DNA from: an uncultured bacterium
GTDB lineage: Bacteria; UBP6; UBA1177; JAKLFG01
DNA length: 51,993 bases
Reading direction: 5' to 3'
NCBI GenBank assembly: GCA_937871295.1
Contig: CALMRE010000196.1
Location: 1-51,993, forward strand
A program made the position numbers and the translations under genes. The notes beneath the pieces are model-generated. The model had not been told where the DNA came from. It was given only the letters and a program-made list of their open reading frames with translations, and did not search any database. The first letter of the stretch is position 1. Each line of letters starts with the position of its first letter. Below, in pieces: positions 9,993-20,113 of this stretch.

Positions 9993-11762
9993 TCATTCGG
10001 CGATGAGTTCCCCTATCTTCTTTTTCGCGTGGGCAAGCCCCTCGTCGATGAAGGTGCGGTCGAACGGACCGGTCGGGGCGACCGCCTCGAAGATGCGGCC
10101 CGGCTTGGCGATGGTGTCGAAACTGAACCCGTGTTTCAGTTTGAAGGCATACTTGTCGCGGTAGATGGAGCGGCCGAGCGCCAATATCTCCGCGTCGGTA
10201 AATGTATAGCCGGCCACCGCGAGCGATTCGCGCACCACCTCCGGGGTATAGATGCCCCGCGCAAAGAGACAGACGCAAAGGCTCGTGAGTATCTGCCGCC
10301 AGAACTCCTCTTTCATCAGTTCATCGACTATCTGCGGCGGCGTCATCGCCTTACCGCTCTTTATCGCGTTCTGATCGAGGCTGTAGCCGGCGTTGTCGAG
10401 GTGGCTGTGGCGCGTCCCGAGCAGGAAGCCGAGATAACTCGCCGGACCGGTCGGATAGCCCGGCATTTCGTTGCCGCCGAAAGCGAGCGCGTAGTCGGCC
10501 CCGCCATAGACCGAGGCCGCGTGGGCCGAGCCTTTCGCGAGCGCTTTATAGAAATCGTTCGGCTGATTGACCAGATGCTCCATCGCCTTGATGTAGGTCT
10601 TCCAGTCGCCCCACGCCAGCTTGAGTTCCATCGTTTCCTTCTCGGTAATGACCCCCTTTTCCTGCGCCTCGGTGGCCCACGCGAGGCAGACCCCCGCCGA
10701 CATCGAATCGACGCCGACCTTCTCGACCTCGTCGATGAGGAGGAACATCCCGTCGGGGTCGCCGATGCCAAGCATCGAACCGAGTGCATAGATGAGTTCC
10801 CAATCGTAGCCGACCATCGTCGTCTTGTAGAAGTACGGTTCATTCTCGTAGGGCTCGCGGACCGCCGCGATATGGATACAGCCGACCGGGCAGTGGGCGC
10901 ACGCAAGCCGTCGCCCGAGATACTTCGATGCAAGCGATTCTCCCGATATCGCCTCGGCGTGCTCGAAACTCCCGCTCTGCAGGTTGCGCGTCGGCATTGC
11001 CTTGAGTTTCTGCATCGTCATCACATTCCCGGCGGTGCCGAGGTCGTGGTATTTCTTCATGACCGGCGATTCGACCGCCGCCTTGAAGATCTGGTCGTAG
11101 AGATCGCGGTATTTTTTCTTGTCCTCTACCGGTATCGACCGTTCGCCCGATATGACGAAGGCCTTTATCTTCTTGCTACCCATCACGGCACCCATCCCGA
11201 GACGGCCGAAATGGCGGTAGGTCTCGGTGGTGGCCGACCCGAAGGCAACCTTGTTCTCGCCGCCGCGGCCGATGCGTATGATGGAGCGGACGCCCGCCCC
11301 CGGCTCGCCGCCGCGGATGATCGACCCGGCGGTGAAGAGGCTCTTCATCCCCCAGATCGAGGTCGCGTCGCGGAAATGGACCGTCGCGCCGTGTATCGCC
11401 ACATAGACCGGCAGTTCGCTCGCCCCGGTGATGACGATGGCGCCGTAACCCGCCATCCGGATCGCCTGCGCGGCGCGGCCGCCGGCGTGGCTCTCACCAA
11501 GATTGCCGGTCAGCGGCGACTTGAACATTGCGACCGTCTTGGAGGCGAGCGGGAACAGACCCGTCAGCGGTCCGACCGAGAATATGAGCGGCGCCTCGGG
11601 AGCGTAGGGATCGATACCCGCCGGACAGTGCTCCTCAAGCAGTTTTATCGCCGCACCGGTGCCGCCGAGATACTGCGCGAACAGTTCCGGCCGTTCGACC
11701 GACCGATAACTTTTTTTGGTCATATCGATGTAGAGGACCTTCGTCGGATACGCGTGTGTCAT
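9993..11762 (-). CDS. aor: Aldehyde:ferredoxin oxidoreductase (tungsten/AOR family)
   Basis: KVLYIDMTKKSYRS, LGGTGAAIKLL, SPLTGNLGESHAGG, CAHCPVGCIH cluster motif; start at MTHAYPTK. Confidence 0.9.
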   Translation of the reverse strand: MTHAYPTKVLYIDMTKKSYRSVERPELFAQYLGGTGAAIKLLEEHCPAGIDPYAPEAPLIFSVGPLTGLFPLASKTVAMFKSPLTGNLGESHAGGRAAQAIRMAGYGAIVITGASELPVYVAIHGATVHFRDATSIWGMKSLFTAGSIIRGGEPGAGVRSIIRIGRGGENKVAFGSATTETYRHFGRLGMGAVMGSKKIKAFVISGERSIPVEDKKKYRDLYDQIFKAAVESPVMKKYHDLGTAGNVMTMQKLKAMPTRNLQSGSFEHAEAISGESLASKYLGRRLACAHCPVGCIHIAAVREPYENEPYFYKTTMVGYDWELIYALGSMLGIGDPDGMFLLIDEVEKVGVDSMSAGVCLAWATEAQEKGVITEKETMELKLAWGDWKTYIKAMEHLVNQPNDFYKALAKGSAHAASVYGGADYALAFGGNEMPGYPTGPASYLGFLLGTRHSHLDNAGYSLDQNAIKSGKAMTPPQIVDELMKEEFWRQILTSLCVCLFARGIYTPEVVRESLAVAGYTFTDAEILALGRSIYRDKYAFKLKHGFSFDTIAKPGRIFEAVAPTGPFDRTFIDEGLAHAKKKIGELIAE

Positions 11763-12178
11763 GACCGCACCTCCTCTTTTCCGGTATCCTTGCGTAGTTC
11801 GAGAACCCCGTGCGGGCAGTATTTCGCGCAGATGCCGCACTGTACACAGATGAGCGGCTTCTGCGTCTCATTGTTCCAGAAGACCGCCTTGAGAATGCAG
11901 GCGTTCCGGCAGGCGCCGCACCCGATACATCTCTCCGCCTTCAACCGGACACCGCCCTCCGGACGCACCTCCAGCGCATCGACCGGGCAGGCCCGGGCGC
12001 ACGGCGGATTCTTGCATGACCGGCAGACGATGACCGTGAACCCTTTCGACATGCCGCCCGCCGACTTGACGCCGATGCAGGAATTGGACAGCCCGCCGAT
12101 ACCGCTACGCCGCGAACAGGCGAACATGCACAGCTGGCAGCCGACGCACCGTTGCGCATCGATCACTTTGAGCTTCAT
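11759..12178 (-). CDS. 4Fe-4S ferredoxin, AOR partner (HycB/CooF-like)
   Basis: Cys motifs CVGCQLCMFAC, CRSCKNPPCARACP, CIGCGACRNAC, CVQCGICAKYCP; overlaps AOR start by 4 bp. Confidence 0.9.
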   Translation of the reverse strand: MKLKVIDAQRCVGCQLCMFACSRRSGIGGLSNSCIGVKSAGGMSKGFTVIVCRSCKNPPCARACPVDALEVRPEGGVRLKAERCIGCGACRNACILKAVFWNNETQKPLICVQCGICAKYCPHGVLELRKDTGKEEVRS

Positions 12179-12210
12179 GAAATCTCCCTCAGAAATGAGT
12201 GTAACGCTGC

Positions 12211-12239
12211 ATCATAAAGCAAACAGGGCATTTTAGCAA
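12211..12239 (-). promoter_or_regulatory. Sigma70-type promoter for ferredoxin-AOR operon: TTGCTA-N17-TATGAT
   Basis: Hexamers read on the minus strand. Confidence 0.5.
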
Positions 12240-12320
12240 AAAAATCGATGCCGCCTTCTCCGGCAGACCTCCCTTTCACCATCCCAACACATCCTGTGTG
12301 CCATTTTTTCTCAATAAAGG

Positions 12321-12349
12321 TTGACAAGTATATTTCTTTGTACTAATGT
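12321..12349 (+). promoter_or_regulatory. Sigma70-type promoter: TTGACA-N17-TAATGT
   Basis: Consensus -35 and near-consensus -10 upstream of 12395. Confidence 0.6.
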
Positions 12350-12394
12350 AAAAACGCCTTGATTTGAGATATGGGGCCTAACAGGAGGATCGAC

Positions 12395-13912
12395 ATGTTG
12401 TTCCGCCGTTTGTTTTTCGTCGTCTGCGTTACCCTGTTGCTGTTGCCGTCCGGGGGTGCTTCCGCAGCCGATACCGATCCCTTCGACACGGCGCAATTCT
12501 TTGATTCGATCGCCGGATCGGACGCCGTATTCGTCGGCGAATACCTGCAGGGCGGCAAAACCAAAGGCCGCGTCCGCCGCATAAAGGACATCTTCGGCTC
12601 GGTACCCGACGAAATGATCGTCACCGATATAGACAACCAGAAACATTGGATCAATCATCGGTTCAACTATCAGCCACGCACCCAGTATATCTTCATCGTG
12701 AAAAAGGCGGGCAGCGATTACGCGCTCCATGTCGACTCGATATCGGTGCCGGTCATGGGCGATAAGGTGAACTTCTCCTTCGGCACCCCCTACTACAACA
12801 ATTTCTGGCAGTTGTTCAATCTGGATCTGTTTGAGGCGATCGTTGCGGCGGTGCGCGAGAAGACCACCGGCGGCATACAGCCCGCTACCGAGGAGAAACT
12901 GCAGGGACTTTTCAAGAAGTACGTTGTCGCCAAAGAGATCAACTCGCTTAAGGCGCTCATCCCCGCCGCCGCCCACCTTTCGTTGCGATTGGACGAGGTC
13001 GAATATGTCAAACTGGTCTCTCAGGCCGATATGCTCGGCTGCCTCGCGGTCAAATTCTCCGCGCAGGTCATGGGCGACCTTTTCTTTAAAAAGAATGTTC
13101 TGTCGAAGCTTAAGGCGCTCGCGCAGGACGCCCAGATAGCGGCCGCGAAATCGGCCGCTTCGACCGACGCCAAGGAGTCGGTCCGGGAACTTTCCGAACT
13201 GCTCAAGGCGACGGAACTCTACAATCCGGCGTCGAGCGAATGTTTCCCCGAAGAGACCCCTTCCTCCAATAAAAAGGTCTTCCTGCAGGCGGTCATAGAA
13301 CTCGATACCCCCGACACCAAGAAAATAATCGCCCGCGAACTGGGGACCGAGGATGTGCAGTGGCTTTCCTCCATACTCGGCACCTTGGCCGAATACGAGG
13401 GGGCCGACCTCATAGAGCTGGTTCTTTCCGCTTCGGTGAACGAACATTCCAGCGAACGGAAACTTGAGTACGCGAACTACTTCGACCGCATAAAATCGAA
13501 AGAGTCGGCCGCCGTACTGATCAGTCTGTTCGACAAGAATGATAATCTGTTCTGGAAAAAGATCATCCTTTCGACGCTCGGCAAGTACGGTTACGAGGAG
13601 TCGCTCGCTTTCCTCGTGAAGGTCATGCAGGAGGCGCAGAACGAAGAGGTCCGCACCACCGCCGCCATCGCCACCGGTTCTCTGGACAAAAAGGATGGCG
13701 TGGTGCCGCTGTACGATTTCATCAAGCGCGAGAAGTCGATACTCGCCAAATCCATAGCGGTCGACGCCCTCGCCCAGATCGCCGACAAGAGCGTGCAGGT
13801 ATACCTCAAGAAGATCATCACCGAAGAAGAGAACAAGAAGATCCGCGAACAGGCCGCCAACGCCTTGGAGGACAATCTCTTCATTCTCCGTTACGGTCGA
13901 AAGAAGCAGTGA
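12395..13912 (+). CDS. Secreted HEAT-repeat-containing protein
   Basis: Signal peptide MLFRRLFFVVCVTLLLLPSGGASA; helical repeats such as EVRTTAAIATGSLDKKDGVVPLYDFI and KIREQAANALEDN. Confidence 0.65.
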   Translation: MLFRRLFFVVCVTLLLLPSGGASAADTDPFDTAQFFDSIAGSDAVFVGEYLQGGKTKGRVRRIKDIFGSVPDEMIVTDIDNQKHWINHRFNYQPRTQYIFIVKKAGSDYALHVDSISVPVMGDKVNFSFGTPYYNNFWQLFNLDLFEAIVAAVREKTTGGIQPATEEKLQGLFKKYVVAKEINSLKALIPAAAHLSLRLDEVEYVKLVSQADMLGCLAVKFSAQVMGDLFFKKNVLSKLKALAQDAQIAAAKSAASTDAKESVRELSELLKATELYNPASSECFPEETPSSNKKVFLQAVIELDTPDTKKIIARELGTEDVQWLSSILGTLAEYEGADLIELVLSASVNEHSSERKLEYANYFDRIKSKESAAVLISLFDKNDNLFWKKIILSTLGKYGYEESLAFLVKVMQEAQNEEVRTTAAIATGSLDKKDGVVPLYDFIKREKSILAKSIAVDALAQIADKSVQVYLKKIITEEENKKIREQAANALEDNLFILRYGRKKQ

Positions 13913-14628
13913 CCGATCCGCGTCAGCGCGTTGCCGAATTCCTCAAATGGCAGAATGCCGCTTCTCCTTTCTTCCTGCCTAAAGAACTGCTCGTGAAGCG
14001 GTCGGCACCCGCCGTCCCTTCCGCCTTTACCGCCCCCACGATACCGACGCAGAGCGGCGATCCCGAATCGGCCATGGCGCTCCTTGCCCGCGAAACGGCC
14101 GGTTGCATGAAATGCCCCCTCGGCGAAACGAGGACCAAGCTCGTCTTCGGCGTCGGCGATGTCCGCGCACGACTCATGTTCATCGGCGAGGGACCGGGCG
14201 AAGAGGAGGATCTGCAGGGGATCCCGTTCGTCGGGCGCGCGGGGCAACTACTCACCAAGATCATCGAGAACGGGCTTAAGATACCGCGCGAATCGGTCTA
14301 CATCGCAAACATCGTCAAATGCCGCCCGCCCAAAAACCGCGCCCCTTTCAAGGAAGAGGCCGACGCCTGCATCGGATATCTGAAAAGCCAGATAGCGGTC
14401 GTGCGCCCCGAAGCGATCGTACTGCTCGGCAAAACGGCGATGCAACACCTGCTCGGGCTCGACCTCAAGATCGGCGACGCCCGCGAGCGATCCTTCGAAT
14501 TCGACGGCATCCGCGTCTTCGTCACCTATCATCCCTCGGCGCTCCTGCGCAATCCCGACTACAAGCGGCCGACGTGGGAGGACATGAAAAAGGTGATGAC
14601 CTTCCTCGGTCTGCCGGTCGAGGGCTAG
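13909..14628 (+). CDS. Uracil-DNA glycosylase, family 4
   Basis: CMKCPLGETRTKLVFGVGDVRARLMFIGEGPGEEEDLQGIPFVGRAGQLL, HPSALLRNP; GTG start overlapping upstream stop. Confidence 0.92.
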   Translation: MTDPRQRVAEFLKWQNAASPFFLPKELLVKRSAPAVPSAFTAPTIPTQSGDPESAMALLARETAGCMKCPLGETRTKLVFGVGDVRARLMFIGEGPGEEEDLQGIPFVGRAGQLLTKIIENGLKIPRESVYIANIVKCRPPKNRAPFKEEADACIGYLKSQIAVVRPEAIVLLGKTAMQHLLGLDLKIGDARERSFEFDGIRVFVTYHPSALLRNPDYKRPTWEDMKKVMTFLGLPVEG

Positions 14629-15983
14629 GAGACTATCTTCACTTTCAGCCAATCGTCGCGCCGATAGAGCGCAAGAAAAAGAAAAGCGTTGAGCGCCATC
14701 GTCACGGCGATGGTGGCCCATATACCGCCCGCGCCGAAACCGCAGAATACGGCGAGGAACCAGGCGAGCGGTATCCGCGCCAGCGTCACCGGCAGACTCA
14801 CCGTGAAGCTCGGACGGGTGTAGCCGGCGCCGGTGAAGGCGCCGTCCTCGAGGACGATCAGCAGCGACTGCAACACTTCGGCCGGCATCACGATGTAGAT
14901 GTAGGCGACACCGAAGGCGACCAGTCCGGGGTCATCGTTGAAAAGGGCCACCAGAAAAGGGGCCGATAGCATCGTCAACGCCGTGTAGCCGAGCGAGAGG
15001 AGCGCCACGATCCTCAGCGCGTAACGGGTTCCCTCTATCGCCCGATCGGGCCGCCCCGCACCGAGGTTCTGGCCTACGAAGGTGGAGAGGCCCATCGCCA
15101 GACCGAAGGAGAAGAAGTAGGCGATCGATTCGATCCGGTGTCCGATCCCCATCGCGCCGACCGCGGTGTCGCCGAACCGAGCCGTTATGTTTGCGATAAA
15201 GAAGTATATGAGGGAGAACATCATCCCGGTCAGCGCAATGGGATAGCCAAGTGAAAGATAGCGCCGCAGCGGGATCAGCCCCTCTCCGACGACAACTTTG
15301 AACGACAGCCAGCCACGACGGCGCATCAGCCACCAGAACCAGATACAGGCGACGGCATAGGAAATGATCGTCGCGTAGGCGGCGCCGCGCGTCTCGAGCC
15401 GCGGAAAAGGGCCCAGCCCGAACATGAGTACGGGAGAAAGAACTATATTCAACACGAACGTGGCGCCATAGACCCGCACCGGCATGCGGGTGTCGCCGCG
15501 CGCTATCATGATGGAGTGAAGCGAGAACATAAGGAAGATGATCACGGTGAATATCGTCATCACTTCAAGATACTGGATTCCCGCCCGGGTGGCGACCGGC
15601 GACATGCCGACATAGGCGATGAGGCGAGGAACGATCGGATATACAAAGGCCGTCAGCAACGCGCCGGTCACGACGGTATACAGCAGCGACCGGCCGGCGT
15701 TCGCCGCCGCGAGATCAGCCCTCCCCTCCCCGGCATTCCGCGAGACCCCGGCCGATATGCCGGTGGTGACCAAGTGAGAAAGACCGTGTATGGCCCATAC
15801 CAGAAACACCGAACCCGAGACGCCCGCAAGATAGTCGGCGCCGAGACGGCCGATCCAGAACATATCCACAATATTGTAGCCCGCCTTGAGTATGTTGAGC
15901 GCGATGACCGGCAACGCCAGCCTCAGCAGCGTCTCGCGTACCGGCCCACCGGTGATATCGGGGAGAGAGATCGTTTTTCCCAT
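14625..15983 (-). CDS. MATE-family efflux transporter
   Basis: LPVIALNILKAGYNIVDMFWIGRLGADYLAGVS, multiple TM helices. Confidence 0.9.
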   Translation of the reverse strand: MGKTISLPDITGGPVRETLLRLALPVIALNILKAGYNIVDMFWIGRLGADYLAGVSGSVFLVWAIHGLSHLVTTGISAGVSRNAGEGRADLAAANAGRSLLYTVVTGALLTAFVYPIVPRLIAYVGMSPVATRAGIQYLEVMTIFTVIIFLMFSLHSIMIARGDTRMPVRVYGATFVLNIVLSPVLMFGLGPFPRLETRGAAYATIISYAVACIWFWWLMRRRGWLSFKVVVGEGLIPLRRYLSLGYPIALTGMMFSLIYFFIANITARFGDTAVGAMGIGHRIESIAYFFSFGLAMGLSTFVGQNLGAGRPDRAIEGTRYALRIVALLSLGYTALTMLSAPFLVALFNDDPGLVAFGVAYIYIVMPAEVLQSLLIVLEDGAFTGAGYTRPSFTVSLPVTLARIPLAWFLAVFCGFGAGGIWATIAVTMALNAFLFLALYRRDDWLKVKIVS

Positions 15984-16154
15984 AGGTTCGCCTAGCCTCT
16001 GTCAGGTCGGAGCATCCTAATTGAAAAGCGAGTAATTTCAAGAATAATGGTCCTCCGGCGATAAAAGTGTATAGATTTTTGTGGAAATCGCGCCGGTTCG
16101 TGTATATTCTTCCGTCGTTGGAGCACGTGGATAGGACAGAAAGGAGAACGGAGC

Positions 16155-17633
16155 ATGATGAAAGGCGCTTATCTGTGCGCGGTCCTTGCCGCGGTGTTGC
16201 TGCTGACCGGCCCGCTGGACGCGGCCAAGAAGAAAAGCAAACCGGCGACCAAACCGGCGGCCGTGGCGAAAGGGCCGAAGAAATGTTCCGAACTCGACGC
16301 GGAATTCAAGCGGAAGGTGAGCGACCTCAAGGCGAAATGGAAGGCGGCCGACGAAGGTCCGGAGCGGGCGCTCGACGAGACCGAGCGGACGCTGACCGAC
16401 ATGGATAAGAACGGCGCCGCCAAACTGCGGAAGTTCGCCGACGAACTGGAGGCGCAGAAAAAGCAGGAGATCGAAGCGGCAAAAAAGGATTTTGAAAAGT
16501 CGATGGCGCAGTTCAATAAGAAAGATGACGGCGCCAAGCGCACCTTCGAGATGGAGGCCGACCGCCACCGCCGCAGAATAGCCGAACTCGAGAAACAGAA
16601 GGCCGACACGCAGAAGGATATGCAGAAGATCGAAGATCTTCGCAACCGTATCGAACACGAGCACTCGATGGAGGAACAACGGCTCCTTGCGGAGTTCGAG
16701 AAAGTGAAGATGGCGGCCGAGGACGAGAATCGGAAATACCGCAAGCAGATCGAGGAGGAGTACCAGAAGAAATTCGACGAACTCAATGCGAAACTCGGCG
16801 AGTGGGATGTCAAAGAGGCCGAAAAGAAAAAAGAGACCGAAGGCTTCGACCGGCAGATAGAGGAATTCGCGATGCAGACGGCCCAGAAACTCGATCTTTT
16901 CCAGCAGGAGATCGAGAAACGGCGCGCCGAAGCGGAGACGAAGTTCAAGGAGGCGGAACTCGAGAACGCCCACATGGCGCTCGACATGGAATTGGCCAAG
17001 GAGTCGCAGCGGCTGAACGCCGAGATCGAGAAATACCGCAAGGAACGGCTCGAAAAGAAAAAAGAGAAGGAACAGCAGGTGAAGGATTTTCTCGCGACCA
17101 AAGAGGAATTCCGCAAACGGAACGACCGCCTCATTCAACTGGCCCAGCAGTACCGCGACAGTCAGCTCGACAAGAAGAAAGCCGAAGAAGAAAAGTCACA
17201 GGAACGCTGGAACAACGATAAGAAGCGGCGCGACGAACAGTATCAACGCCGCCTGCAGATGGAATATCGCGCCAAGATGGATGCCCTCATCAAGAAACAG
17301 GATAAGATAGCGCTCGATATCGAGAACGAAAAGAACACGCTGATGACGCGGGAAGGCAACTTCAAGCGGCAGACCGAGACCAAGGAGGCGGCGATAGAGA
17401 GCGAGAAGGCGCGTGTCGAGGAACGACACAAAAAAACTCTCGCCAAGATAAACGACAAATTCGACCGCATGGAGATCGAGGAGAAGCAGACGCAGGAACT
17501 GATACACGACCAATTGGAGGAAAAACGGGACTCGCTCATCGCGACCCGCGAAAAGAACAAGGCCGACCGGCAGGAACTGCTCTACAAGATGAAGGACGAC
17601 TACGAAGCGCAGAGGAATTCCTGCGCCAAATAA
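16155..17633 (+). CDS. Secreted long coiled-coil protein of unknown function
   Basis: Signal peptide followed by ~440 aa of charged E/K/R-rich heptad-like sequence. Confidence 0.6.
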   Translation: MMKGAYLCAVLAAVLLLTGPLDAAKKKSKPATKPAAVAKGPKKCSELDAEFKRKVSDLKAKWKAADEGPERALDETERTLTDMDKNGAAKLRKFADELEAQKKQEIEAAKKDFEKSMAQFNKKDDGAKRTFEMEADRHRRRIAELEKQKADTQKDMQKIEDLRNRIEHEHSMEEQRLLAEFEKVKMAAEDENRKYRKQIEEEYQKKFDELNAKLGEWDVKEAEKKKETEGFDRQIEEFAMQTAQKLDLFQQEIEKRRAEAETKFKEAELENAHMALDMELAKESQRLNAEIEKYRKERLEKKKEKEQQVKDFLATKEEFRKRNDRLIQLAQQYRDSQLDKKKAEEEKSQERWNNDKKRRDEQYQRRLQMEYRAKMDALIKKQDKIALDIENEKNTLMTREGNFKRQTETKEAAIESEKARVEERHKKTLAKINDKFDRMEIEEKQTQELIHDQLEEKRDSLIATREKNKADRQELLYKMKDDYEAQRNSCAK

Positions 17634-17646
17634 CTTTCCCCAACAG

Positions 17647-17674
17647 TTGCAAAACAGATACTCCGCGCTATAGT
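17647..17674 (+). promoter_or_regulatory. Sigma70-type promoter: TTGCAA-N16-TATAGT
   Basis: Upstream of CDS 17710. Confidence 0.5.
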
Positions 17675-17709
17675 CTCATGGGTGGACCGATCATATTTAC
17701 GAGGTTTTT

Positions 17710-18879
17710 ATGACCCGTTCCTGTTTTCTTCCGTTCTGTTTTGCGGCGGCGTTTCTTGCCTGTGAGAATCAGACCGGACGGCCGATCTATCAGGATGCCG
17801 ACCTCGTCTTCGACAAAGATCAGACCGGGCAGGACGATCCGTCGGATCTGCCGGACGATCCGGTTGCCGATGATATTCTCTATGATGATGTGCCTGATCT
17901 GTCGGACGACCGCATCGACGAAGATAGCTACGATGAAGATATGGCCGATGAGGACCTCGTCGAGGAAGAGCAGGCGCTCCCCGACTTCGACATCGTGCTG
18001 GGCGACTGTCCTGAACTTACGGCGGGATGGAACACCGATTTTATCGTGAACGGCGAGGAATCGAAGGCGCTCGTCCGTTCCTTCATTTTGTCCCTTCCCG
18101 ACGGCATCGCGATGAAACGCGGCTGGCCGGTCGTCTTCAACTGGCACGGCGTCGGGGTCACGGCCGATAACTTTCTCCCGATGCTCGACACCTGGCAGAA
18201 CAACGACATCATGCCGTTCATCCTCGTCACTCCCGAAGATAACAACCTGCAGATGGCGACGGTGCCGCCGCAGGGGGTCGACTGGGACAACCTTGTTCTC
18301 GACAACGGCAGCATCGAGGCGGAACTGTACGACCGGCTCATCGAATGTCTCGACCGGCAGTTCGGCGTCGACTACACCCACATCCATCTCACCGGCTTCT
18401 CGGCCGGCTCGATAGCCTGCGACAGTCTCGGGGTGATGCGCGGCGAACAGATCGCCTCGATCTTCACCTATTCGGGCGCCTATTTCTCGAACCCCGAAAA
18501 CCCCGCCGATCTCGGCGCCGCGTTCTCCGGTTTTATCAAGTGGCCGCCGCTCGACACCGCCAACAAGTTCGTACAGGTGCTCGTTCACGGCGCCGGCGAC
18601 GCGAACTGCGGCACCCGCAACGGCTGCGACATCTGGAGTACGATCGGTCTTTCCGTGAATTTCGAACACATGGCCGAATTCGACGCCCCCTACCTAAGCG
18701 GTCTCGGTCACGATGTCATCCTCTGCGACCATGATCAGGGACACCTCATGACGGGGGTGACGCAGCCCTCCTTGATACAGTTCTTTAAGGATCATCCGCT
18801 CGGCACCGATATATCGCCCTACCGCAACGGGCTGACCGGCCAGTTCGCCGAATTCTGTGCTTTGGTGCCGGCGCAATGA
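17710..18879 (+). CDS. Lipoprotein with acidic linker and PHB depolymerase/feruloyl-esterase-like alpha/beta hydrolase domain
   Basis: Lipobox FLAC, long D/E-rich tract, GxSxG as LTGFSAGSIACDSLGV. Confidence 0.7.
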   Translation: MTRSCFLPFCFAAAFLACENQTGRPIYQDADLVFDKDQTGQDDPSDLPDDPVADDILYDDVPDLSDDRIDEDSYDEDMADEDLVEEEQALPDFDIVLGDCPELTAGWNTDFIVNGEESKALVRSFILSLPDGIAMKRGWPVVFNWHGVGVTADNFLPMLDTWQNNDIMPFILVTPEDNNLQMATVPPQGVDWDNLVLDNGSIEAELYDRLIECLDRQFGVDYTHIHLTGFSAGSIACDSLGVMRGEQIASIFTYSGAYFSNPENPADLGAAFSGFIKWPPLDTANKFVQVLVHGAGDANCGTRNGCDIWSTIGLSVNFEHMAEFDAPYLSGLGHDVILCDHDQGHLMTGVTQPSLIQFFKDHPLGTDISPYRNGLTGQFAEFCALVPAQ

Positions 18880-18899
18880 CCGATAGAGGGGAGGAGCAG

Positions 18900-19706
18900 A
18901 TGGAGATACCGGTCTATTTCCCCGGCGATCGCTACGAAACGCCGGAAAATATCGCGCGCCCTTTTCTCGACAAATTGCTTCTCGGGAGCCGCTGGTACTT
19001 CTATCTTTCCCTGATCGACATTCAGCGTCGTCACGCCCCGCTGGCACGGGCCGGGAAGTACAACCGCGCTCTGTGGGCCGCCGGCAGTATGGAAGCGTTC
19101 CGCCGCGCCGAATCGGTCGGCTGTCGCTTCCGCATGAGCGGCATCGACAACATCCGGAAGGATCCCGAAAAACCGCTCGTCATCATCAGCAATCACATGT
19201 CGACGCTCGAAACTATAGTCTTTCCGGGCATTTTTGCCGGTCTGCGTCCCATCACCTTCGTCATCAAGGAAAGCATCGTGCGCAACCCGCTTTTCCGCGA
19301 CATCATGAAGGCGACCGATCCCATCGTCGTTTCACGCAAGAACCCGCGCGACGATCTGAAAAAGGTGATGAGTGAAGGAGTGGAACACCTGAAAAAGGGA
19401 ACCTCGGTCATCGTCTTCCCGCAGTCGACCCGCACCGACGGGTTCGATCCGGCCCATTTCAACTCGATGGGGGCGAAACTGGCGAAAACGGCGGGGGCGC
19501 GCCTGATGCCGGGCGCCATCAAAACCGACTTCTGGGGCAACGGCGGGATCAAGGCTTTCAAGGAGTTCGGCCCTCTCCACCGCGACCGTATCGTCCATAT
19601 GGAGTTCGGCGAACCGATCTCCCTGACGGGGAACGGCTCGGAAGAACATCTCGCGACCATCGAGTTCATCCGGACACGGATGGAACGCTGGCAAAGCGAA
19701 AAATAA
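18900..19706 (+). CDS. PlsC-like 1-acyl-glycerol-3-phosphate acyltransferase family protein
   Basis: NHMSTLETI motif (NHxSxxD/E), FPQSTRTDG; RBS GGGGAGGAG before ATG at 18900. Confidence 0.8.
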   Translation: MEIPVYFPGDRYETPENIARPFLDKLLLGSRWYFYLSLIDIQRRHAPLARAGKYNRALWAAGSMEAFRRAESVGCRFRMSGIDNIRKDPEKPLVIISNHMSTLETIVFPGIFAGLRPITFVIKESIVRNPLFRDIMKATDPIVVSRKNPRDDLKKVMSEGVEHLKKGTSVIVFPQSTRTDGFDPAHFNSMGAKLAKTAGARLMPGAIKTDFWGNGGIKAFKEFGPLHRDRIVHMEFGEPISLTGNGSEEHLATIEFIRTRMERWQSEK

Positions 19707-19707
19707 G

Positions 19708-19735
19708 TTGACATTCAGCCGCCCATCATTATAGT
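19708..19735 (+). promoter_or_regulatory. rpsO promoter: TTGACA-N16-TATAGT
   Basis: Consensus hexamers between PlsC-like stop and rpsO. Confidence 0.6.
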
Positions 19736-19790
19736 ACCGCCCGTTACTTTGTTGTATTGATTGAACTTTAGTTTCCAACGGAGGAAACGG

Positions 19791-20057
19791 ATGCTGGAGA
19801 AAGCAGCCAAACAGAACGTCATCGCCAAATTCAAAGTGCATGACAAGGATTCCGGATCGCCGGAGGTGCAGATCGCCCTTCTGACGACCCGCATCAATGA
19901 GCTCACCGAGCACTTCAAGATCCACAAAAAGGACAACCACGGTCGTCTCGGCCTGCTCAAGATGGTCGGCAAGCGCACGAAACTCCTCAGATATCTGAAG
20001 GACAACAATTTCGCCCGCTACGCCGATCTCATCAAAGAACTCGGTCTGAGAAAGTAG
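19791..20057 (+). CDS. rpsO: 30S ribosomal protein S15
   Basis: [51 protein letters not shown]. Confidence 0.98.
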   Translation: MLEKAAKQNVIAKFKVHDKDSGSPEVQIALLTTRINELTEHFKIHKKDNHGRLGLLKMVGKRTKLLRYLKDNNFARYADLIKELGLRK

Positions 20058-20113
20058 CGTACACCCTTGTGTACCGCGCACTATCCTGAACCGCACCCAC
20101 AAAAGAGGTACTT

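Noticed and set aside
10029-12236. 735-aa plus-strand ORF
   Set aside because: Antisense shadow of the AOR-ferredoxin genes in high-GC DNA; Arg/Asp-rich sequence without domain signals.
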